Shown: positions 1-7,201 of the stretch, piece after piece | Layout: every line of letters begins with the position of its first letter | How positions within the stretch are numbered: the stretch's first letter is position 1 | Assembly: GCA_013694845.1 (NCBI GenBank) | Contig: JACDBQ010000826.1 | Span: 1 to 7,427 of the forward strand | DNA: 7,427 nt | DNA from: Acidobacteriota bacterium | Lineage (GTDB): Bacteria; Acidobacteriota; Vicinamibacteria; Vicinamibacterales; 2-12-FULL-66-21 | Reading direction: 5' to 3' | Program-made: the position numbers and the translations under genes | The notes under the pieces: generated by a model | Seen by the model: only the letters and a program-made list of their open reading frames with translations | What the model was told of the DNA's origin: nothing | The model's database searches: none

Positions 1-408
1 GTCTTCTCCGGTGCGCTGCGGCGCGTGCATCCGGTCGCGCAGCTTCTCGGCTGCCCGGGGCATGTCGTCGACGATGTCCACCACCTCGTCGGAGAGCGTG
101 TAGACGCCGAAGCCGAGCGACCCGCAGAGCGTGGCGATCACCAGGAATGCACCGACCGGCCTGGGGATGTGGTGCTTGGCCATCGATGTGACGGCCGGAC
201 CAAGCACGTAGCTGATCAACACGCCCAGCACGACCGGGATCAGGAATAGTTGCGCATACTGCAGCACCAGGATCACCGACAGCGCGGCAATCGTCGTGAG
301 CGTGACGCTGCGGATGTCGACCGGCATCCGGGTGCTGAGCGGTTCACCGTCCTGACCGTGGGTCTTGTAAACGGTGGTCTTTTCCTCATCGCCCTCAATC
401 TTGGCCAT
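1..408 (-). CDS. AI-2E/PerM-family transporter, N-terminal part (cut by window edge)
   Basis: Reading the minus strand from the ATG at 408-406 gives 136 uninterrupted codons to the window edge, so the gene continues to the left. The visible part has a charged cytoplasmic head (residues 1-32), then hydrophobic segments at about 34-55, 57-73 and 86-104. These include LFLIPVVLGVLISYVLGP and, after the third segment, VYTLSDEVVDIVDDMPRAAE. This layout and wording match the start of the AI-2E/PerM (formerly UPF0118) family of about 350-residue inner-membrane proteins with eight predicted helices. Family members export small solutes or signals (TqsA) or exchange Na+/H+, but substrates differ, so none is assigned. 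The start is chosen because it precedes the head and first helix; the sequence before it (GAATTGCCGCC) has no clear ribosome binding site. It is transcribed divergently from queA. Confidence 0.8.
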   Translation of the reverse strand, partial: MAKIEGDEEKTTVYKTHGQDGEPLSTRMPVDIRSVTLTTIAALSVILVLQYAQLFLIPVVLGVLISYVLGPAVTSMAKHHIPRPVGAFLVIATLCGSLGFGVYTLSDEVVDIVDDMPRAAEKLRDRMHAPQRTGED

Positions 409-427
409 GGCGGCAATTCTGTCACGG

Positions 428-448
428 GTCCGGAGTGCGGAGTCCGGG
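428..448. repeat. Degenerate heptanucleotide repeats in the divergent intergenic gap
   Basis: Three 7-bp units lie end to end: GTCCGGA, GTGCGGA and GTCCGGG. They sit between the two divergent starts at 408 and 489. They resemble the heptads found in other gaps of this window (shared G-rich core and 7-bp period) but are the weakest of the set, so chance similarity in GC-rich DNA is possible. Confidence 0.4.
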
Positions 449-476
449 TCCGTCGGAGCGCGCAGGGGGCACCTGC

Positions 477-482
477 TAGAGT
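477..482 (+). promoter_or_regulatory. Possible -10 element for a leaderless queA transcript
   Basis: The hexamer TAGAGT fits the TANNNT form of a -10 box. It ends 6 nt before the GTG start of queA, so transcription would begin at or next to the start codon. No good -35 element is visible, and no Shine-Dalgarno sequence lies in the gap. This is a weak call made from spacing and the missing ribosome site. Confidence 0.3.
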
Positions 483-488
483 GGCAGC

Positions 489-1529
489 GTGCTGGTCTCG
501 GATTTCGATTTCGACCTGCCCGACGAGTTGATCGCGCAGGAGGCGGCGCCGCGCGGGACGTCGCGGTTGCTGGTGATGGATCGTCGTTCGGGCGCGATCG
601 AAGACGCGATGGTTGCTGACCTCCCGCGGTTGCTGACGCCGGGTGACGTGCTCGTTGTGAACGACACCAGGGTATTTGCCGCCCGGTTGCTCGGACAGCG
701 CGATCCGAGCGGTGGCGCCGTCGAATGCCTGCTGCTGCGCAGGCTGGAGCCTGACGTGTGGGAAGCGCTCATGCACCCGGGGCAGAAGTTGAAGCCGGGG
801 GCCCGTGTGCGGTTCGATGGCCCGGCAGGTGCGCTTCGCCTCGAGGTGCTCGACCGCCATTTCTACGGCAAGCGGACGGTGCGGTTGACGGCCGACAACC
901 TGACCGAGGTGGATGCGTTGATCGACGCACTCGGCCACATCCCGTTGCCCCCCTACATCAGGCGAGCCGACACGATCGCCGACCGCGAGCGCTACCAGAC
1001 AGTGTTTGCCGCGAGGCGCGGCTCGATTGCTGCGCCGACGGCCGGCCTGCACTTCACACCCGAGATCCTCACCGGTGTTGCCGGTCACGGGGTCGAACGA
1101 GTCGACATCACGCTGCACGTGGGCTACGGCACGTTCAAACCCGTTCGCACCGAAGACGTCGAGGCGCACGTGGTGGATCCGGAGCACTACGAGATCTCCG
1201 CCTCCGCTGCGACGTCGGTGAACCACGCGATCGACGCCGGCCGGCGCATCGTCGCGGTGGGCACGACGACCACCCGCGCGCTCGAGGATACCGCACTGCG
1301 CGATGGCCGACTGAAGGCGGGGTCCGGAGAAGCCGCGACCTTCATCTATCCCGGCTTCCCCTTCCGGGTGGTCGGTGGCCTCGTCACCAATTTTCACCTG
1401 CCGAAGTCGTCGCTGCTGATGCTCGTCGCCGCGTTCGCCGGCCGCGAACCCGTGCTCGCCGCGTACCGAGAAGCCGTGGCCCGCCGCTACCGGTTCTACA
1501 GCTACGGCGACGCGATGCTCATTCTCTGA
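489..1529 (+). CDS. queA: S-adenosylmethionine:tRNA ribosyltransferase-isomerase (queuosine biosynthesis)
   Basis: QueA moves the ribosyl part of S-adenosylmethionine onto preQ1 at the wobble position of GUN-anticodon tRNAs and isomerises it to epoxyqueuosine, in the cytoplasm. The 346-residue product has the usual family length and its conserved blocks in order: VSDFDFDLPDELIAQ at the N-terminus, VVNDTRV (56-62), IPLPPYI (151-157), YQTVFA (169-174), AAPTAGLHFT (181-190), HVGYGTFKPV (210-219), GTTTTRALE (258-266), TNFHLPKSS (300-308) and RFYSYGDAMLI (335-345). The GTG start at 489 places the family's N-terminal motif right after the initiator, and no better start lies upstream. There is no Shine-Dalgarno sequence, while a TANNNT hexamer lies 6 nt upstream, so the message may be leaderless. 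No other queuosine gene is in the window, so queA is not in a visible que operon. No frameshift or missing motif was seen. Confidence 0.96.
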   Translation: MLVSDFDFDLPDELIAQEAAPRGTSRLLVMDRRSGAIEDAMVADLPRLLTPGDVLVVNDTRVFAARLLGQRDPSGGAVECLLLRRLEPDVWEALMHPGQKLKPGARVRFDGPAGALRLEVLDRHFYGKRTVRLTADNLTEVDALIDALGHIPLPPYIRRADTIADRERYQTVFAARRGSIAAPTAGLHFTPEILTGVAGHGVERVDITLHVGYGTFKPVRTEDVEAHVVDPEHYEISASAATSVNHAIDAGRRIVAVGTTTTRALEDTALRDGRLKAGSGEAATFIYPGFPFRVVGGLVTNFHLPKSSLLMLVAAFAGREPVLAAYREAVARRYRFYSYGDAMLIL

Positions 1530-1536
1530 AGGCAGC

Positions 1537-1578
1537 GGGATGCGGGATGCGGGATGCTGGAAGCTGGAAGCTGGAAAC
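1537..1578. repeat. Six tandem heptanucleotides (GGGATGC x3, TGGAAGC x3)
   Basis: Starting 7 bp after the queA stop, three exact copies of GGGATGC (1537-1557) run directly into TGGAAGC, TGGAAGC and TGGAAAC (1558-1578) with no break in the 7-bp period. The 42-bp array fills most of the gap before the next gene, whose GTG lies 14 bp further on. Two heptad types joined in phase suggest growth by slipped-strand or unequal exchange within a shared framework. It encodes nothing recognisable. Confidence 0.9.
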
Positions 1579-1580
1579 GG

Positions 1581-1586
1581 TAAGCT
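1581..1586 (+). promoter_or_regulatory. Possible -10 element for a leaderless transcript
   Basis: TAAGCT fits TANNNT and ends exactly 6 nt before the GTG at 1593, the same spacing as TAGAGT before queA. It follows directly after the heptad array. No matching -35 element was found, so the call rests on spacing and on the lack of a ribosome binding site. Confidence 0.3.
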
Positions 1587-1592
1587 CCCCCC

Positions 1593-2525
1593 GTGCCGTT
1601 TCCCTACGAAGAGTTCGACCTTTCAGGCGTGCGCACGTACCCGCTCGCGTCGCGCCCGAGCAAGGTGAATGCGCGGGACTTTGCCAAGGTGCCGGCGCGG
1701 GATGTCAGCGTGGCGGGCCTCGTCGACTCCCTCCCTGACATCCTAGCTGGCACCGACCTCAAGGCGGTCATCGCGGCGTTGCGTGCCGCCCGTGAGTCGA
1801 GCGGTGGGATCATCTGGGGCGTCGGGGCGCATGTCATCAAGACCGGCCTGTCGCCGGTTCTGATCGATCTGATGGAGCGGGGCTTCATGTCCGCGCTGGC
1901 GCTGACTGGCGCGGGCATCATTCATGACTTCGAACTGGCGCTCGCGGGCTCGACTTCCGAAGACGTGGACGAGGCACTTGGACCGGGCCGGTTCGGGATG
2001 GCGGACGAGACCGCGACCCTGCTCAACGCGGCGATCAACGAGGGCGTGGCCCGGGGGCTCGGGATCGGGCAGGCGGTCGTCGCCCGCTTGAACGCGCTGG
2101 CTCCGCCGTACGCCAATCTCAGCCTGGTGAGCGCGGCCGCCCGACTGCAGATTCCCGTCACCGTGCACATCGCGATCGGCACCGACATCATTCATATGCA
2201 CCCGCACGCGAGCGGGGCGGCGATCGGTGAAGGGAGTCTGCGCGACTTCCGCTACTTCGTCTCCAGTGTGGCGCGGTTGCGCCGGGGTGTGTACCTGAAC
2301 TGCGGATCCGCGGTGGTCCTTCCTGAGGTGTTCCTCAAGGCCGTCGCGCTCGCGCGCAACCAGGGTATCCCCCTCGATGGCCTCACCACCGTCAATATCG
2401 ATTTCCTGCGCATGTATCGACCGCACACCAACGTAGTCTCGCGGCCGGTGGCTGGCATCGGCAAGGGGTACTCGCTCGTCGGCCATCACGAGATCCTCAT
2501 CCCGCTGATCGCGGCCGCGTTGTGA
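1593..2525 (+). CDS. Deoxyhypusine synthase family protein (function in bacteria unsettled)
   Basis: The 310-residue product resembles COG1899, the deoxyhypusine synthase family, in the short bacterial form (human DHS has 369 residues). Family enzymes use NAD to transfer an aminobutyl group from spermidine. In eukaryotes and archaea the acceptor is a lysine of eIF5A/aIF5A; bacteria lack that substrate, and some bacterial relatives are reported to make polyamines instead. Recognisable blocks are GVGAHVIKTGLSPVLIDLMERG (76-97), the glycine-rich NAD-site-like ALTGAGIIHDFE (103-114), AGSTSEDV (118-125), GTDIIHMHP (197-205) and NCGSAVVLPEVFLKAV (236-251). Near the C-terminus, VSRPV (282-286) occupies the place where human DHS has VSWGK, whose lysine is the catalytic residue; K291 five residues on could replace it. 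The GTG start is the natural one, as it gives a complete N-terminus. No polyamine or translation-factor gene adjoins it. Family assignment is fairly sure, substrate unknown. Confidence 0.82.
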   Translation: MPFPYEEFDLSGVRTYPLASRPSKVNARDFAKVPARDVSVAGLVDSLPDILAGTDLKAVIAALRAARESSGGIIWGVGAHVIKTGLSPVLIDLMERGFMSALALTGAGIIHDFELALAGSTSEDVDEALGPGRFGMADETATLLNAAINEGVARGLGIGQAVVARLNALAPPYANLSLVSAAARLQIPVTVHIAIGTDIIHMHPHASGAAIGEGSLRDFRYFVSSVARLRRGVYLNCGSAVVLPEVFLKAVALARNQGIPLDGLTTVNIDFLRMYRPHTNVVSRPVAGIGKGYSLVGHHEILIPLIAAAL

Positions 2526-2611
2526 CGTCAGCGCCCGGACTTTGCGAAGCAGCAGGCCGGAAAGGTCTCCCGCGACCTCGAGCCCACGGAAGCGTTCGTC
2601 AGCGCCGATGC

Positions 2612-2617
2612 TATAAT
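2612..2617 (+). promoter_or_regulatory. -10 box (TATAAT) of the tRNA gene
   Basis: A perfect TATAAT ends 11 nt before the first base of the mature tRNA, which places transcription start a few bases upstream of the tRNA. Tested at 16-18 bp spacing, the -35 region shows nothing close to TTGACA (for example GAAGCG at 17 bp). A perfect -10 with a poor -35 is common for stable RNA genes in GC-rich genomes. The preceding stretch 2526-2611 has no gene and no clear terminator for the gene upstream. Confidence 0.7.
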
Positions 2618-2628
2618 CTCGAGTTCCT

Positions 2629-2705
2629 GCCGGTGTAGCTCAGTTGGTTAGAGCACGCGGCTCATATCCGCGTTGTCCGGGGTTCAAGTCCCTGCACCGG
2701 CACCA
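2629..2705 (+). tRNA. tRNA with CAT anticodon: elongator tRNA-Met, or possibly tRNA-Ile2
   Basis: All arms fold. The acceptor stem is GCCGGTG (2629-2635) with CACCGGC (2695-2701), seven Watson-Crick pairs. The D stem is GCTC/GAGC, the anticodon stem CGCGG/CCGCG, and the anticodon loop CTCATAT (2661-2667) with CAT at 2663-2665. The variable loop has 5 nt, the T stem CGGGG/CCCTG holds one G-U pair, and the T loop is TTCAAGT. A73 and CCA (2703-2705) are encoded. It is not the initiator, because position 1-72 is a G-C pair and the three GC pairs of the initiator anticodon stem are absent in their usual form. A CAT anticodon can be elongator Met or the AUA-reading Ile tRNA whose C34 is changed to lysidine by TilS. 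Pairs 4-69 and 5-68 are G-C, not the C-G pairs used by E. coli TilS, which leans toward Met. tilS lies 126 bp downstream. Confidence 0.95.
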
Positions 2706-2719
2706 TTTCCTTTCGCTGA

Positions 2720-2747
2720 AGTTGGCAGTCGCTAGTCGCTGATCAGC
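2720..2747. repeat. Heptanucleotide repeats downstream of the tRNA
   Basis: The units are AGTTGGC, AGTCGCT, AGTCGCT and GATCAGC. The middle two are identical and the outer two degenerate. Read on the other strand they resemble the array at 2795-2829, so the two arrays face each other across a 47-bp core. A shorter perfect inverted pair, GCTGAAG (2715-2721) and CTTCAGC (2779-2785), also spans this gap, and GCTGATCAGC (2738-2747) is itself a palindrome. The gap could therefore fold on RNA. Confidence 0.7.
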
Positions 2748-2794
2748 ACCACTCAGGCGGGTTCGACACTTCGGATGGCTTCAGCAACGATGTT

Positions 2795-2829
2795 GGGACC
2801 AGCGATTAGGGATTAGCGATCAGCGATCA
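2795..2829. repeat. Five heptanucleotide repeats abutting the tilS start codon
   Basis: Five units follow each other without a break: GGGACCA, GCGATTA, GGGATTA, GCGATCA and GCGATCA (consensus GSGAYYA). Only one base, G2830, separates the last unit from the ATG of tilS. The array thus takes up the whole stretch where a ribosome binding site should lie, and none of the units looks like AGGAGG. Confidence 0.88.
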
Positions 2830-2830
2830 G

Positions 2831-4254
2831 ATGAGTCTCCTGGACTCGGTCCTTCGGTCGATCCGGCGCCACGACATGCTCCCGGTCGGCGGACGCGTGG
2901 TTGTCGCACTGTCGGGTGGGCCCGACTCGGTCGCACTGCTGCACATCCTGCGCGACCTCGAACACGCCGGCGATCTCACCGTGGCCGGGGTTGCCCACTT
3001 CAATCATCAGCTACGCGGCGACGCCTCGGAGGGTGACGAGCAGTTTTGCCGGAACCTCGCGGCGATCCAGGGTCTGCCCTTCGAGGTAGACGGCGGCGAC
3101 GTGCGCGAGATCGCCCGTCGCGAGAAACGGTCGATCGAAGATGCCGCCCGCCGGCTCCGCTACGCCTTTCTGCACGAGGCCGCGCGGCGGGTGAACGCGG
3201 ACGCGATTGCAGTCGGTCACAGCCGCGAGGACCAGGCCGAGACGTTTCTGCTGCGGCTGTTGCGGGGCGCCGGCACCCGTGGCCTCTCGTCAATCCGGCC
3301 GAAGGCCGGGATGGTGATCCGCCCGTTGCTGGACGTCTCGCGTGCCGAGCTTCGGCAATACGCCGCGAATCATCAACTTGACTACCGGGAAGACGCGACC
3401 AACGCGGATCTCACGGTACCGCGCAACCGGGTGCGGCACGAGCTGCTGCCCTACCTGGCCCATGAGTTTTCACCCGGTATCGTCGAGGTGCTGGCAAGGG
3501 ACGCGGCCCTTGCACGTGAGGACGACGACCGACTGGAAGCCGAAGCAATCGATTTGGCCGCGTCCGTCGTCTTAACAAATAGACCGTCCGCGGGTGATCG
3601 GACGGTTCACCTCGACCGCGGCCGATTACTCTCCCGGCATCCGGCGCTGGCGTCGCGTGTCGCACTGCTGGCGCTGCGGCGCCTGGCGGGCGACCGCTTC
3701 GTCGGCTTCAATGATGTTCAGCGGTTCCTGGATTTCGCACGGGCCGGCGGCGAGGGCCGTGCGCTGAGTCTGCCAGGTCAGCAGGCGCTGCACTGCGGGA
3801 ACCGGATCGTGCTGGGACCCGAGCCGCCCCGCGGCGTCCAACGAGAAACGAACTCTTTCTGGTTTCAGCTGTCTATACCTGGTGAGGTGGCGCTCGAGGG
3901 GCAGCAGTTGACTGTTTCGGCGGCGTGGGCCGAGAGGCCGACGCCGGAAGTCGAGCCCGGGACGGCGGAGCAGTCGGCGATGGTGATGGGTCTGACGGGC
4001 CCACTCGCCGTCAGGTCACGACGGCCAGGCGATCGGTTCCATCCGCCCGGGCTCGGCGGTCGGGCCCGGAAGCTGCAGGACTATCTGGTCGATCGCAAAA
4101 TTCCGCGTCTGGACCGAGCCCAGCTGCCGCTTGTCGTCGATCAGGATGACAGAATTGTATGGATCGTTGGCCATGCCGTTGCTGACGGGCTTCGCGCGGC
4201 GGGGCCGTCACCGGGCGTGATACTCTTGAAAGCAAAGTATTTAGGAGGCGAAGT

Positions 4255-4258
<4 letters not shown>
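2831..4258 (+). CDS. tilS: tRNA(Ile)-lysidine synthetase
   Basis: TilS uses ATP and lysine to convert C34 of the CAU-anticodon isoleucine tRNA to lysidine, so the tRNA reads AUA and is charged with Ile rather than Met. The 475-residue protein has the N-type ATP pyrophosphatase P-loop SGGPDS (28-33), HFNHQLRG (56-63), [10 protein letters not shown] (129-138), [11 protein letters not shown] (164-174) and the tRNA-contacting [10 protein letters not shown] (198-207). A middle substrate-binding domain follows, then a C-terminal TilS_C domain around [20 protein letters not shown] (395-414) and [24 protein letters not shown] (432-455). Length fits full-length bacterial TilS. The ATG at 2831 is the first possible start after an in-frame TAG at 2807-2809 and gives a normal N-terminus, though no Shine-Dalgarno sequence precedes it. 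Its TGA overlaps the ftsH start, as in many bacteria where tilS and ftsH are neighbours; hpt, often between them, is absent. Confidence 0.96.
4243..4248 (+). promoter_or_regulatory. Shine-Dalgarno site of ftsH (AGGAGG)
   Basis: A perfect AGGAGG lies 6 nt before the TTG at 4255, inside the last codons of tilS (LGGEV). It is the only strong ribosome binding site in the window. It decides the ftsH start, since no ATG lies close by and TTG is followed directly by the family's N-terminal helix. Confidence 0.92.
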
Positions 4259-6187
<1,929 letters not shown>

Positions 6188-6189
<2 letters not shown>

Positions 6190-6208
6190 CTATCAGCTGT
6201 CAGCTGTC
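6188..6208. repeat. Three heptanucleotide repeats overlapping the ftsH stop codon
   Basis: AGCTATC, AGCTGTC and AGCTGTC run in a row. The first unit includes the last two bases of the TAG stop of ftsH. The array ends two bases before the terminator stem. The CAGCTG core makes each junction locally palindromic. Confidence 0.75.
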
Positions 6209-6210
6209 AA

Positions 6211-6252
6211 GGGGCCGACGGAGATAAGATCTCCGTCGGCCCCTTTCTCTTT
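6211..6252 (+). terminator. Strong intrinsic terminator between ftsH and folP
   Basis: GGGGCCGACGGAGA (6211-6224) pairs perfectly with TCTCCGTCGGCCCC (6230-6243). The stem has 14 bp and the loop is TAAGA; a further T-A pair could close it to a triloop. The T-rich tract TTTCTCTTT follows (6244-6252). It should end the tilS-ftsH transcript. Only 6 nt separate the tract from the folP ATG, so the element takes the place of a normal folP leader and could act as an attenuator if transcription reads through. Confidence 0.93.
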
Positions 6253-6258
6253 CACCTG

Positions 6259-7125
6259 ATGTTCAAGCGCAAGGTCTACGAGGTTCCTCTGCCGACAGGG
6301 CGCGTGATGCGTCTGGGCGAGCGGACGCTAGTGATGGCCATCCTCAACATCACGCCGGACTCCTTCTCGGATGGGGGTCTGCATTCGGATGCCGACCGGG
6401 CGGTCGAGGCCGGATTGCGGATGGCAGAGGAGGGCGCCGACATCCTGGACATCGGCGGAGAATCCACGCGGCCCGGTGCCGACTCGGTGGGGGCAGACGA
6501 AGAGATGCGCCGGGTGCTGCCGGTCATCGAGCGGCTCGCCGGCCAGACCACCGCGCTTCTCTCGATCGATACCTACAAGGCCGTTGTGGCACGCGCGGCG
6601 GTCGCCAGGGGCGCGTCCATCATCAACGACATCAGCGGGCTCCAGTACGATCCCGACCTGGCGGCCGCAGCCGCCGAGACGGGGACTGCCTTGATCCTGA
6701 TGCACACGCGCGGACGTTCGCGGGAGATGTATGACCGGGCGGTGTATCAGGATGTCGTCGCGGACGTGAGCCGGGAACTGCAGGAGGCCGTGGATCGCGC
6801 GACACGCGCCGGGGTCAGGCGGGAGTCGGTCGTGCTCGATCCCGGGTTTGGCTTCGCCAAGCGCCCGGAACACAGCTACCAGCTCCTGGCGCGCCTCTCT
6901 GAGCTCGCCGCCCTCGATCGTCCGGTCTTGTCGGGCCCTTCCCGGAAGTCGTTTCTGAAGCAGGCGCTCGGTGAACGACCGCCGGCGGAGCGCGAATGGG
7001 GAACGGCAGCGGCGGTGACCGCCTCCGTCCTGATGGGCGCGCACATCGTACGGGTCCACGACGTGAAGACGATGACCGACGTCGTCCGGGTGACGGACCA
7101 GATCCGCAGCGCAGCGAGGCCCTGA
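6259..7125 (+). CDS. folP: Dihydropteroate synthase (folate biosynthesis)
   Basis: FolP condenses 6-hydroxymethyl-dihydropterin pyrophosphate with p-aminobenzoate to dihydropteroate, and it is the sulfonamide target. The 288-residue protein is a normal-length TIM barrel with all signature loops: NITPDSFSDGG (30-40), DIGGESTRPG (64-73), SIDT (102-105), NDISG (123-127), MHTRG (148-152), DPGFGFAK (194-201), SRKSF (228-232) and RVHDV (265-269). ATG at 6259 is preferred because residues 6-25 (VYEVPLPTGRVMRLGERTLV) look like the usual stretch before the first barrel strand. In-frame GTG 6304 and ATG 6307 would remove it. No Shine-Dalgarno sequence precedes 6259, since the terminator tract occupies that place. 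Downstream, instead of another housekeeping gene, a CRISPR array begins 76 bp after the stop. Confidence 0.97.
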   Translation: MFKRKVYEVPLPTGRVMRLGERTLVMAILNITPDSFSDGGLHSDADRAVEAGLRMAEEGADILDIGGESTRPGADSVGADEEMRRVLPVIERLAGQTTALLSIDTYKAVVARAAVARGASIINDISGLQYDPDLAAAAAETGTALILMHTRGRSREMYDRAVYQDVVADVSRELQEAVDRATRAGVRRESVVLDPGFGFAKRPEHSYQLLARLSELAALDRPVLSGPSRKSFLKQALGERPPAEREWGTAAAVTASVLMGAHIVRVHDVKTMTDVVRVTDQIRSAARP

Positions 7126-7161
7126 CTAGCGCCGAGACGGAGCCGATAGCCGGAGGCGCTC

Positions 7162-7189
7162 GCATTCCGCACCCCGCGTCCCGCGTCGG
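7162..7189. repeat. Four degenerate heptanucleotides between folP and the CRISPR array
   Basis: GCATTCC, GCACCCC, GCGTCCC and GCGTCGG follow each other. On the minus strand these read CCGACGC, GGGACGC, GGGGTGC and GGAATGC, close to the GGGATGC units at 1537-1557 but inverted. The array ends 12 bp before the first CRISPR repeat. The rest of 7126-7201 shows no gene or terminator. Confidence 0.65.
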
Positions 7190-7201
7190 AGATTCAAACG
7201 A

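Noticed and set aside
273..1397. Long minus-strand reading frame (374 codons) opposite queA
   Set aside because: It is antisense to a complete queA and rich in R, H, D and A as expected of a GC-rich shadow frame. It has no domain-like blocks and also overlaps the minus-strand transporter gene.
758..1738. Plus-strand frame of 326 codons spanning the end of queA and the start of the next gene
   Set aside because: It is arginine-rich shadow translation in another frame of two well-supported genes and runs through the heptad repeats.
2566..2582. Terminator hairpin AGGTC/GACCT after the deoxyhypusine-synthase-like gene
   Set aside because: The stem has only 5 bp and no T-tract follows, so it does not qualify as an intrinsic terminator.
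2629..2705. Initiator tRNA-fMet
   Set aside because: Position 1-72 is a normal G-C pair and the anticodon stem lacks the initiator's GGG/CCC triplet, so only elongator Met or Ile2 remain.
2629..2830. tRNA gene as an integration site for a mobile element
   Set aside because: No direct repeat of the tRNA 3' end, no integrase and no foreign gene block is present. Housekeeping genes continue on both sides.
7149..7193. Possible extra degenerate CRISPR repeats (GCCGGAG at 7149-7155 and CGGAGAT at 7187-7193)
   Set aside because: Only 7 bases match in each case and the rest of the repeat is absent. The second would leave an 8-bp spacer, so chance matches in GC-rich DNA are more likely.
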